64,000 nucleotides of DNA, taken from contig OX463863.1 of NCBI GenBank assembly GCA_949825065.1, positions 19,244,251 to 19,308,250 on the forward strand, written 5' to 3'. This document shows, one piece after another, positions 1-10,837 of this stretch. Position numbers and translations under genes: made by a program. The notes below the pieces were generated by a model. It did not search any database. It saw nothing but the letters and a program-made list of their open reading frames with translations, and was not told where the DNA came from. Source of the DNA: Odontocerum albicorne (Eukaryota > Arthropoda > Insecta > Trichoptera > Odontoceridae). Within the stretch, counting starts at the first letter, position 1. Each line of letters starts with the position of its first letter.

Positions 1-27
1 CGTGCAAAGTGGATAAAAAAAAGTATA

Positions 28-1273
28 TTAGGTCTGTAAATATGAAACCGGATTTTTTTTTTAGAAAATACACATTTATTGTATGAAAATGGTAAAAAAT
101 ATTTTATTCAAAGTATTGCCCATCGCTAGCTACACATTTTTCCCATCTCTCTGGCAAATTGTGGATGCCACGCCAAAAAAACTGTTGTTCTTTTGAGGCA
201 AACCAATCATCGATCCATTTTCGTAAGAAGTGAAGCGCTGCTCAGCAAGTGCGTGTCCCATCGATGCAAATAAGTAGTAATCGGACGGAGCCAAGTCTGG
301 TGAGTAAGACGCATGCGAAAGTATTTGCCAACTAAACGCCTCAATCGTTTCCTTGACCGGTTTTGCTGTGTGCGATGGTACATTATCATGAAGCAAAATC
401 ACTTTGTGTTGCCTCTTTTGATATTCTGGTCGTTTTTCACGCAATGCTCAGTTCAAATCCATCATTTGTTGTCGGTAGTGTTCAGTATTAACGGTTTGGC
501 AAGGTTTTCGCAGCTCATAATAGATAACACCCTTCTGATCCCATCAAACACAGAGCATTGTCTTCCGTCCATAACGATTTGGCCTTGGAGTCGATGTCGC
601 TGGTTTGCTCGGAGTTACCCATGATCTTTTACACTTAGGATTCTCGAAATATATCCATTTTTCATCGCCAGTCACAATTCGATGGAGAAATAATTTTCTT
701 TTGTACTTGGCGAGCGGTATTTCGCAAGTGGTTTTTCGGTTTTCCTGCTGTCTTTCATTAAGTTCATGTGGAACCCATTTTCCCACCTTCTGGATCTTTC
801 CCGTGGCTTTCAAACGTATGGAGATGGCTTCTCGTGTCACATTTAATTGATCTGCAAGTTGCGTTTGAGCGTCATCCTCATCTAACAATGCTCGCAATTC
901 GGCGTCTTCAAACTTTCTCAGTGGTCTTCCACGTTCTTCGTTTCTCACGCCACTTTTGAATTTTTTAAACCACTCAAAGCACTGTGATTTACCAAGAACA
1001 TGCTCACCGTAAGCTTCGACAAGCATTTGATGCGATTCTGCAGCAGTTTTCTTCAAATGGTAACAGAAAATCAATGCTGTCCGCAAATCGTAGTTTTAAG
1101 GCACAGACATGTTCAACGCTATGAAAACATATGTAGTTGTATTAAACTTGTATTGTTGCGAGTAAAAAGTCTTTGACAAATGTAAACACAAGAAAAAGGC
1201 GCCAATGACGCGGTTTGACAGTCACTACATTGACAACTATGAGCGAATTCCGGTTTCATATTTACAGACCTGG
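28..1273 (-). mobile_element. mariner transposon, near full length
   Basis: Inverted ends of about 22 bp (AGGTCTGTAAATATGAAACC at the left, its complement at 1250-1271) bound a 1.25-kb element flanked by TA at 26-27 and 1274-1275, the mariner target duplication. The transposase lies on the minus strand. The element sits in what appears to be an intron, its right end 64 bp upstream of the exon acceptor at 1337, antisense to that gene. Confidence 0.9.
130..1086 (-). pseudogene. mariner transposase (DD34D), inactivated
   Basis: The reading frame carries the mariner paired-type HTH region (residues about 1-110), the WVPHEL linker, the first catalytic block TGDEKW, the second block LLHDN and the third block YSPDLAPSDYYLF. 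The last two aspartates are 34 residues apart, as in true mariners; the flavour resembles the mori/Bmmar type. The frame is continuous apart from in-frame TGA codons near 544 (a Trp position in relatives) and near 445, plus a one-base loss near 225 that garbles the last ~35 residues. So few lesions suggest a fairly recent insertion. As it stands it cannot make a full transposase. Confidence 0.88.
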
Positions 1274-1337
1274 TATATATCCTTTTTTTATTATTATTAT
1301 TAAAGAAAAGTTAACAATTTTTCTTCGCCGCTTACAG

Positions 1338-1534
1338 CAATACATGACGTCCAAGCTGTCGTGCTTCCTGGTGCGTTCGAGCGCCACGCCCCTACCGTAT
1401 CAACTGGCTGAAGGAGAGACAGAGCTCAAGGAGGAAAAAGAAGAACCTGAAGAGCTGTTGGAGGGAGCCAACGTCGAAGATGAGGGATCTGATGTGGAGT
1501 ACGAAGAGCTCTTCCAGAATATGGAAGTTATTAG
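1338..1534 (+). CDS. internal exon of an acidic/Lys-rich protein gene
   Basis: A pyrimidine-rich tract ends in CTTACAG at 1331-1337, and an open frame follows (QYMTSKLSC...). It is rich in Glu from about residue 22 (ELKEEKEEPEELLEG, then DEGSDVEYEELF), typical of nuclear or nucleolar proteins. I chose the donor TAG|GTTCGT at 1534/1535 because it leaves two bases of a codon, exactly the phase needed by the single leading G of the exon at 5336. The alternative donor GAA|GTTATT at 1526 is out of phase with that exon. Upstream exons lie beyond the left edge. Protein family not recognised; the exon call is inference from splice signals and composition. Confidence 0.55.
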
Positions 1535-1668
1535 GTTCGTGCAGTGGTTTAATTTATACGATTTGTTGGTAGATAATGGATATACTGATAAAATACATAT
1601 ATAATTAATATGAGAAAGATTCAAAAATGAATGTTGCGAAATTCGCAATTTTACTTTCGTACAGTATA

Positions 1669-2514
1669 GATCGTTCAGCCAGAAGAGTCATTTTGCAATA
1701 GTGTGAGTAACACTCTCTGTATAACACAATTCGTGTAGCGGTATTGGTTTTAGAATGCCACACAATTGGTTCGCGCAGAGCAGTGCGCACGTTTGTATTG
1801 TTGTTAAAATACTCGGTGATTAGAAAAACACTGCCGTGTCGGAATTAGGAAAGGGAAAACCGCTTTCGGGCCAAGCAAAGGAGATTGTTTTAAATTTTGG
1901 TAATGATTTATAATAATTAGGGATCGGTTGAAAAGGTGCTGCAATCTATTAGTGCCATTTTTGTCTAATGTAATGTATCATTCAAAATGTTTCCAAAGCC
2001 TAGAATGTGCTTTGTTGAAGTTTCCTAGAATTTAGTATCACTCCATCCCATCCACTATTATTATAAAACTGTATTATTTGGCATTGTAATTATGTAATTA
2101 TGATACTAATATCAATATGTTAAATAATCTTACATACAATAATAATTGTATTGTTATGCGCTATAATCTAATTAAAGCTGACCAACATTTCTACTTTATA
2201 ATACTTGTACTTGTATTTATTTTTAATCTTGAAAAATTCCATTATTGTTATTGAATGTTTCCTATAGGTAGAATCTGCCATGCCTAAACAATTAATATGT
2301 TCAATAAACTTACTTTCATTTTATTTTTATGCGCATTACAATTTAAGCTGACACCATTTTTTAATTTACAAAACGTGCGTGTTCATTTCAATGTTTGAAT
2401 ATAAAATATTATATTTATATTTTTTTGCTTTTCCACTTCATTGAAAAAATAAGGTGAAAAGTTTTTGTAAACGCACTGTTACACTAAAGAAAAATGACTT
2501 CTGGCTGAATGATC
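1669..2514. mobile_element. TA-type MITE, copy 1
   Basis: About 850 bp bounded by inverted GATC(G/A)TTCAG ends and flanked on both sides by TATA (1665-1668, 2515-2518). It is non-coding and AT-rich. A second copy at 8311-9164 is similar along its whole length, which defines both ends. TATA or TA duplication suggests the Tc1/mariner superfamily, but no transposase is present to prove it. Confidence 0.8.
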
Positions 2515-2677
2515 TATACCATTAAACGTGCATGTCCGATAGACAGTCATGTCTTCAGCCCCAGTAATCGAGCCTTCACGTTTAGAACCACTGGAATAGT
2601 ACAGGACTCTTAGATCATCAATGCACCTATTGGTTAAGAGGTAACAATATACACACGTACTCAACGTGTATAAGTAT

Positions 2678-4095
2678 TAGTGATGTACCGTGTACTCGGA
2701 AATGGCTCGGCAATATTTTCAGTAGCCGCAAATACCCCGAATCCGGCTATATAAATATTGCTGGGATCCGGCTATATAAATATTGCTGGGATCCGGATAT
2801 ATAAATATTGCTGGGATCCGACTATATAAATATTGCTGGGATCCGGCTATACAAATATTGCTGGGATCCGGCTATATAAATATTGCTGGGATCCGGCTAT
2901 ATAAATATTGCTGGGATCCGGCTACATAAATATTGCTGGGATCAGGCTACATAAATATTGCTGGAATTCGGCTATATAAATATTGCTGGAATCCGGCTAT
3001 ATAAATATTGCTGAGATCTGGTTATATAAATTTTGCTGGGATCAGGGTATATAAATATTGCTGGGATCCGGATATATAAATATTGCTGGAATCCGACTAT
3101 AAATATTTCTGGAATCCGGCTATACAAATATTGCTGAGAACCGGCTGTATAAATATTGCTGGGATTCGGCTATATAAATATTGCTAGGATCCGGCTATAT
3201 AAATATTGCTGGGATCCGGCTACACCAATATTGCTGGGATCCGGCTACACAAATATTGCTGGAATTCGGCTAAATAAATATTGCTGGAATCCGGCTATAT
3301 AAATATTGCTGAGATCTGGTTATATAAATTTTGCTGGGATCAGGGTATATAAATATTGCTGGGATCCGGATGTATAAATATTGCTGGGATCCGAATATAT
3401 AAATATTGCTGGAATCCGACTATATAAATATTGCTGGAATCCGGCTATACAAATATTGCTGGGATCCGGATATACAAATATTGCTGGGATCCGACTATAT
3501 AAATATTGCTGGAATCCGGCTATACAAATATTGCTGGGATCCGGCTACATAAATATTGCTGGAATCCGGCTGTATAAATATTGCTGTGCTCTGGTTATAT
3601 ACATTTTGCTGAGATCCGGGTATATAAATATTTCTGGGATCCGGCTATATAAATATTGCTGGGATCCGGTGCCGGGTATTGCGTCCCGTGAAAACTAAAA
3701 AAAAGTTAATAAGGAATGAAAATAAATTACAAAAATTTATTTTAACATAATTTTTTATTTTTGATGTAAAAAATGCAATACAAAAAATGAAATTGAATAA
3801 TAAAATCTGAATAATGGTAGATTATAATGCAGAGATAATAATTTGTCTGCGTTTCTCTGCAATAGTTTATTCCTTCTCTCTCCACAGACAATACCCGCCT
3901 CGCTGCATATAACATCCTTTGGCTGGGTATGCTGCCGGGAGGTGGAGGTGATAAGTGTTGTCTAGCCAATTTGATAGTTTGGCATAAATATCTGCATTTT
4001 TTCGACCGACCTCCCGGGTAACCGGGTACGGTTGTTTATTTTTCTGATACTCAATACCTGGTAACGGGCATTTTTTAATACTCGGTACATCACTG
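2678..4095. mobile_element. hAT-like non-autonomous element carrying a 25-bp satellite
   Basis: The ends read TAGTGATGTACCG at 2678 and CGGTACATCACTG at 4083-4095, i.e. inverted repeats with the CAG/TAG start usual for hAT elements. They are flanked by ATAAGTAT (2670-2677) and GTAAGTAT (4096-4103), an 8-bp duplication matching at 7 positions, also typical of hAT. The interior is the tandem array at 2741-3672 plus about 400 bp of unique AT-rich sequence. No transposase seen. Confidence 0.7.
2741..3672. repeat. 25-bp satellite, about 37 units
   Basis: The unit is about CCGGCTATATAAATATTGCT plus GGGAT, repeated head to tail with 5-15% divergence and a longer subunit order that recurs (the stretch near 2990-3090 resembles 3290-3390). 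Each unit contains TATATAAATA, a TATA-box-like string. The plus-strand open frame across the end of the array is a by-product of the repeat and not a gene. Confidence 0.95.
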
Positions 4096-4117
4096 GTAAG
4101 TATTGTTTATTTGACAA

Positions 4118-4225
4118 ACTCTTATCAGACTGGGCCCATGATTGAGGACCATCGGGAATCGAATCCATAACTCCCGGATGGAAGTCAGGCTTGTTACTAA
4201 CTAGGCCACGAAAGTTGTCTGTGCG
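4118..4225 (-). mobile_element. degenerate tRNA-derived SINE head
   Basis: On the minus strand an A-box-like GTGGCCTAGTTAG and a B-box-like GGATTCGATTCCCG are separated by about 40 bp, as in the better-preserved SINE at 19673. The tail is not clear. Confidence 0.45.
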
Positions 4226-4309
4226 TATTTTAATATATATTTTTAAGTTAAAGTCAATTAATTTTTCTACTTATGTGATTTTTCCCAAATCCAATTTATT
4301 GCGTAATGC

Positions 4310-5260
4310 AAACTATCAAATCTTTGAAGACGATAGTCCAAAATAATATTTCAGTACCAACTTGGATGTGTGGAAAGGAAATATGGACGTGGAAATAGAT
4401 TGATGAGATGTAAAGAGGAAGATCTGAGAATTAATGTTGAGAAATGCAGTAATGGTGGTAGAAAAGTGTGAAAGGAAAAGTAAATGCGAGAGATGGATGA
4501 ATAATGATAGATTGAAGCCAATTGAGGAATTCTGTTATTTGAGTAGTATTTTCTCAGATGATGGAATAGTTAACATGGATATAAGGCGGCGTGTGGTGAT
4601 AGGACACAACGTCAATGGGGCACTAAAACATATATACTCGAATCGGACATGTCACCCTGGTTGTTCAACACTAATACAACATGAATGTAAATCAATACGT
4701 GGTATTGCGTCATTATACGTTGAGAGTAGAGCATGTAACATATTAGAGTGAATTGTACTTTGACTGAGTGGTTTGATATTTCGAATGGGGTAAAGCAAGG
4801 ATGCGTCATGTCACCCTGGTTGTTCAATATTAATATAGATTCACGTGTGAAGGAGCTACAGAGGCCAATGGGTGGCATACAATTGCCGAATGGGAAAGTA
4901 TGAGAATTACTGTATGTAGATGACATGGTAGTGCTGGGAGAGAGTGAAGATGAATTGTAGAGTTTGATTGTATGAGAGATGAGAAGAGAAAGATCTGAGA
5001 ATGAATGTTGCGAAATTCAAAGTAATGGTGAAAGAAAAAAGGTGACAGGAAAAGTAAATGCGATGTATGGGGGAATTATAAAAGATTGGAGCAAATTGAG
5101 AAATTCTGCTGTTTGGGTAGTATTTTCTTAGGTGATTGAAGAGTTAAGAGGGACATCGAACTGGGTGTGGAGATAGGAAATAAAGTCAATGTGGCATTAA
5201 AACACGGATATTTGCATTTTGAAGAAGTAGCTTCGTACCATTGCCGTTATTTGATTTCTT
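4310..5260 (+). mobile_element. RTE-like LINE reverse transcriptase remnants
   Basis: Two decayed pieces are recognisable. One at about 4434-4665 gives EEFCYLSSIFSDDG...DIRRRV, the post-palm segment of RTE/CR1-type reverse transcriptases. Another at about 4785-4940 gives GVKQGCVMSPWLFN and, after an in-frame stop, YVDDMVVLGES, the RT core with its YxDD box. The 4434 and 5000 stretches partly duplicate each other. The order of the pieces is scrambled, so this is several overlapping insertions or rearrangements. Confidence 0.75.
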
Positions 5261-5335
5261 GAGAGTGGTCCCATTGATTATTCGGCCAGTGTTTCAAATT
5301 TAAGTTTTTTTTTAAACTTTTTTCTCTCTTTCCAG

Positions 5336-5774
5336 GGATGAACAAGGCGAAAAGCTAAAGAAGAAGAAGAAAAAGGAACAGGAAAATGTTGAAATTGAAG
5401 TTGAAACAAGTGTAGATATTAGCGAATCAATTCTAAAGAGTAAATCTAAGAAAAAGCATAAAATGGTAGAGACAGTAACTGAAAGTGATAATCTCGTAAC
5501 ACCCATTAAGAAGAAGAAAAAGAAAACGGATGAATTAAGCGTAGAAGAAATAGAAGCCACACCGTCTGATAAGAAGAAATCCAAGAAAGGAAAGAAGCAG
5601 AAGGTTGTAGAGGAGATCGCTGAAGACAGTGACGTTGAAGACACTGAGGAGGCTGACCCTTTGATGTTGGACGAGAGTATAAAGAAACTGTTGAAGAGTA
5701 CCGAGAAGACGAAGAGGAAAATGGATAAGTTGAAAAAGGAAAAGAAGAAAAGGAGCGTCTTCCATAATTGTTGA
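5336..5774 (+). CDS. terminal exon, Lys-rich C-terminus of a probable nucleolar protein
   Basis: A strong acceptor (TTTCTCTCTTTCCAG, ending at 5335) opens a frame that runs 146 codons to TGA at 5772-5774. The product is dominated by Lys clusters (KLKKKKKK, KSKKKHK, KKKKKKT, KKKSKKGKK) alternating with acidic patches, and ends ...KKLLKSTEK TKRKMDKLKK...SVFHNC. Such tails are common in ribosome-biogenesis and other nucleolar proteins. The Lys runs are nuclear-localisation-like. The phase fits the exon ending at 1534, giving one gene on this strand interrupted by an intron of 3.8 kb full of repeats. AATAAA lies just after the stop (about 5785-5800). Exact family not recognised. Confidence 0.65.
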
Positions 5775-5899
5775 AATTTATTTTAAAATAAAAAAAAATA
5801 ATTTACTTTTGTGTTTTTTTTCTCTTGACTTATGATAGATTTTTACTCGTAACCCGATAATAATACGTACCAACACTCCGTCTCTCGTATCATTAAGTT

Positions 5900-7200
5900 G
5901 CCCTTATGCTGGCCGGACTTTTGCCCTTATAATATTATGGTTTACAAGTGGCATAGTCTTTTTAAGCAAGGGAGAGAAACGATTGAAGATGCCCTCTGAC
6001 CAGGACGGCCTGTTGAAGCCACTTCTTCAAACGTTGTCAAAAAAGTGGAAAAGCTTGTGCTGGAAGCTACGTTCCCTCTAAGGTGTGCGTATGTGCGGCC
6101 GTACATCTGTTAAAAATTGTCCGCACACATCTCAAAGAAAGGAACTTGTAACCATGTTTTGTTTTGCGCAATTATATATTTTATTTGATATTTTCTGATG
6201 GGTTCTCAGGTTCCTTTCTTTGAGATGTGTGCGGAACATGGAAACACCATATAGATTCCACGCGGTGTAAGGAAAGAATTTCTTGGACTTCAACAGGAAG
6301 GAACATTATCGGATAAGAAAATATATTTTTTTATATATAACCTACATATTTGAAGAATGTAATTTATGATTACGTGGCGCATTATGTTGAATACTTAGTT
6401 TTATCTATGCATGAATACATATTTGCGCACTTCCCTCTTTTTTTCTTGCACATATAAGTTGATGGGCTGCATACACAATGAAAAACTTAGGGGGAACGTT
6501 GGCTGAAGATGTCCGCCTAAACAAACAACAGCTTGCAGAAATGGTTGGAGTATCGCCTACAACCATTTTGAATATCCTCGCATCAGTATCTAGGGATGTC
6601 AAAAGTCGGTGCAAGGTGGGTACCCAGAATGCTCACGCCACTTCAAAAACAAGAACGTGTCAAATGTTCACGATAGTTTTTGGACGTCTGTAGAAACAAG
6701 AAAAAATGAGATTTTGAACCGAATTGTTACTAGACATTAAACTTGGGTTCATCATTATGAGCCTGAGTTGAAGCAGGAGTCCGTGCAGTGGCACACAGCC
6801 CCTTAAGAAGTTAAAAAGTTTCGCAATCGGCTGGAAAGATTATGGCTACAATTTTTTGAGATGCAGAAGGCATACTGCTGAGAGATTACAAAGATAAGGG
6901 CATCACAATAACTAGAGATTACTACTCTGGTCTGCTGATGCAGTTAAAAGAAGCTGCGAAGGAGAGAAAAATGGACAAAGGGGGTGCTGCTTTTGCGTGA
7001 CAATGCACCCGTACACAAATCAATTCTGCATTAGCTACTCTTCACAACTGTGGAAATTAAATCTTCCAAACATTAAATCAGCCTCCCTACAGCTCAGACC
7101 TGGCTCCGTCTGACTATTATTTGTTTCCAAATATGACAAAAGAATTTTGAGGGAAGAAATTTATGAACGATGAAGAAGTTAAAAGTGCAATTTTGACTTA
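5900..7200 (+). pseudogene. decayed mariner transposase
   Basis: Broken frames recall a second mariner lineage. WHSLFKQGRETIED and GRPVEATSS lie near 5950-6040. RLNKQQLAEMVGVSPTT, a helix-turn-helix, lies near 6515-6565. WVHHYEPELKQESVQW lies near 6745-6800 and LLLRDNAPVHKS near 6985-7030. The Asp of TGDE is lost and many frameshifts and stops are present. A hairpin-bearing insert of about 370 bp (6100-6470) splits the N-terminal part. No clear terminal repeats, so ends are approximate. Confidence 0.75.
6121..6234. repeat. 25-bp perfect inverted repeat (hairpin)
   Basis: CCGCACACATCTCAAAGAAA plus GGAAC at 6121-6145 is exactly complementary to 6210-6234, with a 64-base AT-rich spacer. It lies within the mariner relic and could be a small foldback insertion. 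Confidence 0.8.
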
Positions 7201-7204
7201 TTTT

Positions 7205-7567
7205 CAGGGCAAAAGCAAATGTTTTTTTTTTTCGTGGGTATAAATAAACTTATTGAAAGATCTGAGAAATGTATTAGAGTTAATGGTGAATATATTGAAA
7301 AGGAAAAAATTGTTTTTTTCACCTTCGTTCTGCGAATTTGTTGACCTTACCTCGTAGAAACATGTATAGCGAGGATTAATGTATTGTAAATAACGCAATA
7401 ACAAAGTAACTTATTGTTATATATTGTAAATTTTAATATATTAACAGCGAGTCGGTCAGGTTTTTACGAACACACTATTCGAAAGCATGCCAGCTAAGTT
7501 ATCAACATAACGGGAAATAAAATTAATTATTTGAATATATTACATAACATCAATAAATTATAAAATA
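7205..7567. other. AT-rich spacer, nothing recognised
   Basis: Low-complexity AT-rich DNA between the mariner relic and the 26-bp array. It would hold the 3' flank of the minus-strand SDR gene, but I see no certain polyadenylation signal. Confidence 0.4.
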
Positions 7568-7795
7568 ACATGGTGCCATCACAGAGTGAAATAACATGGC
7601 TCCATCACGGAGTGAAATAACATGGTTCTATCACAGAGTGAAATAACATGGCTCCATCACGGAGTGAAATAACATGGCTCCATCACGGAGTGAAAAAACA
7701 TGGTTCCATCACGGAGTGAAATAACATGGTTCCATCATGGAGGGAAATAACATGGCTCCATCACGGAGTGAAAAAACATGGTGCCATCACGCAGT
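7568..7795. repeat. 26-bp satellite, about 9 units
   Basis: The unit is AAATAACATGGCTCCATCAC plus GGAGTG, head to tail, with GTTCC/GCTCC variants. It lies 65 bp beyond the stop codon of the SDR gene and so is probably within or just after its 3' UTR. Confidence 0.92.
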
Positions 7796-7860
7796 GAAAG
7801 TTTAAATAATAATTATAAAAAAAAAACGTCCTTAGAAGAAGAAAATATACAATTCTTTTA

Positions 7861-8214
7861 CTAAAAACAACCAATGAAAAAATCTTCAATTCCCAACATA
7901 TTACAAGTCGCGTGGAACAATTTCTTCTGCTTCTCCACATCTCTGGAAGAACAAGTGGACCAAGCTTCTTTACAGTTAGTCACAAACTGGCCTCCTAGGC
8001 CTTCCAAGTCGGAGCTCAGGCAGCAGTGGACGATGGACGTGGCGCCTTGACGAGGGGTCTTGAATGTGTTGTCGGCCAACCATATGTTGATCGCGGACTT
8101 GCTGATGAAGTCTGCGGTCATCTTGGTGTAGACGAAACCCGGGTGTGCTGCGTAACACCGTACTGGGAGGTTTTCAGATTCCAGAAGGCGATTTAAGTAT
8201 CTGGAGAACATCAA
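7861..8214 (-). CDS. SDR gene (DHRSX-like), exon 2 of 2
   Basis: This is the C-terminal 117 codons of the dehydrogenase whose exon 1 is at 15913-16707. The acceptor is TTTTCCAG with AG at 8216-8215, and the exon opens TTG ATG TTC (LMFSRYLNRLLE), completing the active-site helix that begins YCTSKKAQ in exon 1. Downstream HPGFVYTKM matches the SDR PG motif that follows the substrate loop. FKTPRQGA and SDLEGLGGQF closely resemble the corresponding blocks of vertebrate DHRSX (FKTPDEGA, PELEGVGG). It ends ...GIEDFFIGCF with TAG at 7863-7861. Joining both exons gives 382 residues; DHRSX is about 330, the excess being N-terminal. The TTG is an internal codon, not a start. Confidence 0.85.
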   Translation of the reverse strand: MMFSRYLNRLLESENLPVRCYAAHPGFVYTKMTADFISKSAINIWLADNTFKTPRQGATSIVHCCLSSDLEGLGGQFVTNCKEAWSTCSSRDVEKQKKLFHATCNMLGIEDFFIGCF

Positions 8215-8310
8215 CTGGAAAAGACATATTATGATAAATACATGTCGAGTTTGCTGAGATAGCGAAAATATCTAAAATAACCGTTCAGAATAAAGTTACA
8301 TTTAAATATA

Positions 8311-9164
8311 GATCATTCAGTTTGATGAGTCACTCTGCAATAGTGTAAAACTCTTTATTTTACACAACTTGTGTAGTGGTATTGGTTTTAGAATATCACA
8401 CGATTGGTTTGCGCAGAGCAGAGCGCACGTTTGTATTGTTAAAATATTCGGTGATTAGAAAAACACTGCCGTGTCGGAATTAGGAAAGGGAAAACCACTT
8501 TCGGACCGAGCCTAGGAGATTGTTTTAAATGTTGATAATGATTGATAATAATTAGGGATTGGTCGAAAAGGTGCTGCAATCTATTAGTGCCATTTTTGTC
8601 TAATGTAATGTATCATTCAAAATATTTCCAAAGCTTAGAATGTACTTTGTTATAACTTTGTTAAAGTTTCCTAGAATTTAGTATCACTCCATCCCATCCA
8701 CTATTATTATAAAACTGTATTATTTGCCATTGTAATTATGTAATTATGATACTAATATTAATATGTTAAATAATCTTACATACAATAAGAATTGTATTTC
8801 TATGCGCTATAATCTAATTAAAGCTGACCAACATTTTCACTTTATAATACTTGTACTTATATTTATTTTTAATGTTAAAAAATTCCATTATTGTTATTGA
8901 ATGTTTCCTATAGGTAGAATCTGCCATGCCTAAACAATTAATATGTTCAATAAACTTACTTTCATTTTATTTTTATGTGCATTACAATTTAAGCTGACAC
9001 CATTTTTAATTTACAAAACGTGTGTGTTCATTTAAATGTTCGAATATAAAGTATTATTTTTATATTTTTTGCTTTTTCACTTCATTAAAAAAATAAAGTG
9101 ACAAGTTTTTATAAACGCATTGTCACTCACACTACTGTAAAATGACTCTTCAAACTGAATGATC
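8311..9164. mobile_element. TA-type MITE, copy 2 (in SDR intron)
   Basis: Same 850-bp family as 1669-2514, same orientation, flanked by TATA at 8307-8310 and 9165-9168. It lies about 95 bp inside the SDR intron upstream of exon 2. Confidence 0.8.
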
Positions 9165-9437
9165 TATACTTACTCGCCGGGTACTGTACAAATTATTTGA
9201 ATAAAATTTTGAAAAAAGTGTATATTTTCCATCAACTCAAAACATAACAGGTATTTTTTCCGCCTAGTATTCGGGGATATAAAAATACCTATGACTTCGG
9301 TCATATCTATTCTTCAATAAATACCAAAGAAGCAGTAGATTTAAACAATTGTATTATAATCCACCTGAATTGTATTCTATAGGCATAAATAAGTTTGTAA
9401 TTCATTGGTCGAAATGTCTAGTATCAAATGGTTCTTA
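9165..9437. other. spacer starting with a truncated foldback end
   Basis: CGCCGGGTACTGTAC at about 9176-9190 is the right end of the foldback family at 9438-9646. The rest is AT-rich with no further call. Confidence 0.4.
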
Positions 9438-9646
9438 CAGTACCCGGCGGTAAGTAATACACATCGGGCTTAAGAAAGACACTGTCGGCCATAATCGTCT
9501 AACTTCGGCTTTGGAGAGTGTCGTGTCTGTCACACGATTGACTGACAAATCGCGACGAAACACCTGTATGAATGACAGAGACGACGCTCTACAAAGCGAC
9601 AGTCTCTTTCTTAAGCCCGGTGTGTATTACTTACCGCCGGGTACTG
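9438..9646. mobile_element. foldback MITE, full copy
   Basis: A 209-bp element whose first and last ~45 bp are inverted copies (CAGTACCCGGCGGTAAGTAA and complement), flanked by TA. Relatives: 25199-25318 and 61868-62014 (truncated) and 45633-45838. Confidence 0.85.
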
Positions 9647-9699
9647 TACTCTGATTGATGAAGTTTATTTACTCTCAAGTTATGTTTGATAGAATTTGA

Positions 9700-10835
9700 A
9701 GGTTTCAATCTGCAGGTTTTGATACAAATTGCTTTCACGTGGCATTGAACTATCTAAATGCGGACCTTCAATCAATCTCCAAATGGACTAAGGAGCATGG
9801 CTTACTCATAAGTGCCACGAAGTCTCAAGCGATCCTCATTGGCAGCCCTCAGCTTCTCGGTAAATTCAACACTGACTTACTTCCTCCAATATTACTTGAT
9901 GGCTCTATCATACCATTACATAAAACTTTTAAACACCTAGGAGTGCTAATACTATAGATAACACTCTCTCATGGCGAGATCAAATAAATGAGGTAAGCCG
10001 AAGGATCTTCTTCAGCCTTCATTCCCTTAAAGTGTTGCAAAGATTCCTACCTACTAAAACCTTAATTACACTCGTACAATCTCTGCTCTTTCCGATTCTG
10101 GACTATGCGGACGTATATTACTTGGATGTTACAGAGGAACAGCTGGACAAATTACAGCGTCTTCAAATTTTTTGTCTAAGATTCATTTTCAACCTGAGAA
10201 AGTAGGATTATATCACTTCATACCAGAAGGCACTGAATTGGTTAAACGTGAGAAATAGACGTCAAATTCACATACTATCTATTGTATAATATCCTTAACT
10301 GTCCTGCCCGCCCCTCTTATCTCGTCGAAATTTTTCGATCATGGATTAGAGCTGCGCTCAGAGATTGTTTATAAGCCTTCTCAGTTCACCGCTCTTTTTT
10401 TTTTTACGTCGTCCTTTACTGTCCATGCAGTGAGACTCTGAAACCAGTTACAAACCAATGTTAGGCTCGCTTCGTCCTTGGCATGCTATAAGAAGCGACT
10501 GAAAAAACTCTTAATTTCTAGTCAGTAAAATAACGTATTTCATTCCTGATTTTTCTTTTCCTTTCCTCTCCACCATCTCTTCCTTTCCTTTTGATTGATG
10601 ATATCTCACTTTATATGAAAAATAATGTTCAGGTGATTGTCCGCCTTTGTGGGGTCCGTGGGCATATGCTCACGTATGTGTCCATGGATTTCGTGGGGAT
10701 GGATAGTCATTTGAATGTTTTATGCGACCATGTAACTTGCTTTATTTACTTTTGTCTGGTTGGCTGGAAGAGATTGCCGCCTGGCAATAAACCCAGCAGA
10801 TTGTATTTGCAATAAAAGTGTTAAAAAATGGTTTG
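9700..10835 (+). mobile_element. 5'-truncated LINE, C-terminal RT and 3' UTR
   Basis: Frame 9739-9957 reads NADLQSISKWTKEHGL and KSQAILIG, then HLGVLI, the segment after the catalytic core in jockey/CR1-group reverse transcriptases. After frameshifts the next frames give RDQINEVSRRIFFSLHSL, LLFPILDYADVYY, LQRLQIFCLRF and, near the end, AVRLWNQLQ...CFKKRLKK. The 3' UTR ends TTGGCTGGAAGAG...GGCAATAAACCC...TTTGCAATAAAAGTG, a tail shared by many copies in this window and by the SINEs. Not functional. Confidence 0.85.
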
Positions 10836-10837
10836 TG

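Noticed and set aside
1400..1648. Minus-strand 82-codon Ser-rich frame
   Set aside because: Antisense shadow of the Glu-rich exon at 1338-1534.
2741..3672. Cluster of real TATA promoters
   Set aside because: The TATATAAATA strings are part of a simple satellite unit; transcription is untested, so it is given only as a possibility.
3381..3698. 105-codon frame with repeated IQILLGSGY-type peptide
   Set aside because: Translation of the 25-bp satellite.
5312..5765. Minus-strand Ser/Phe-rich frames
   Set aside because: Antisense shadows of the Lys-rich terminal exon.
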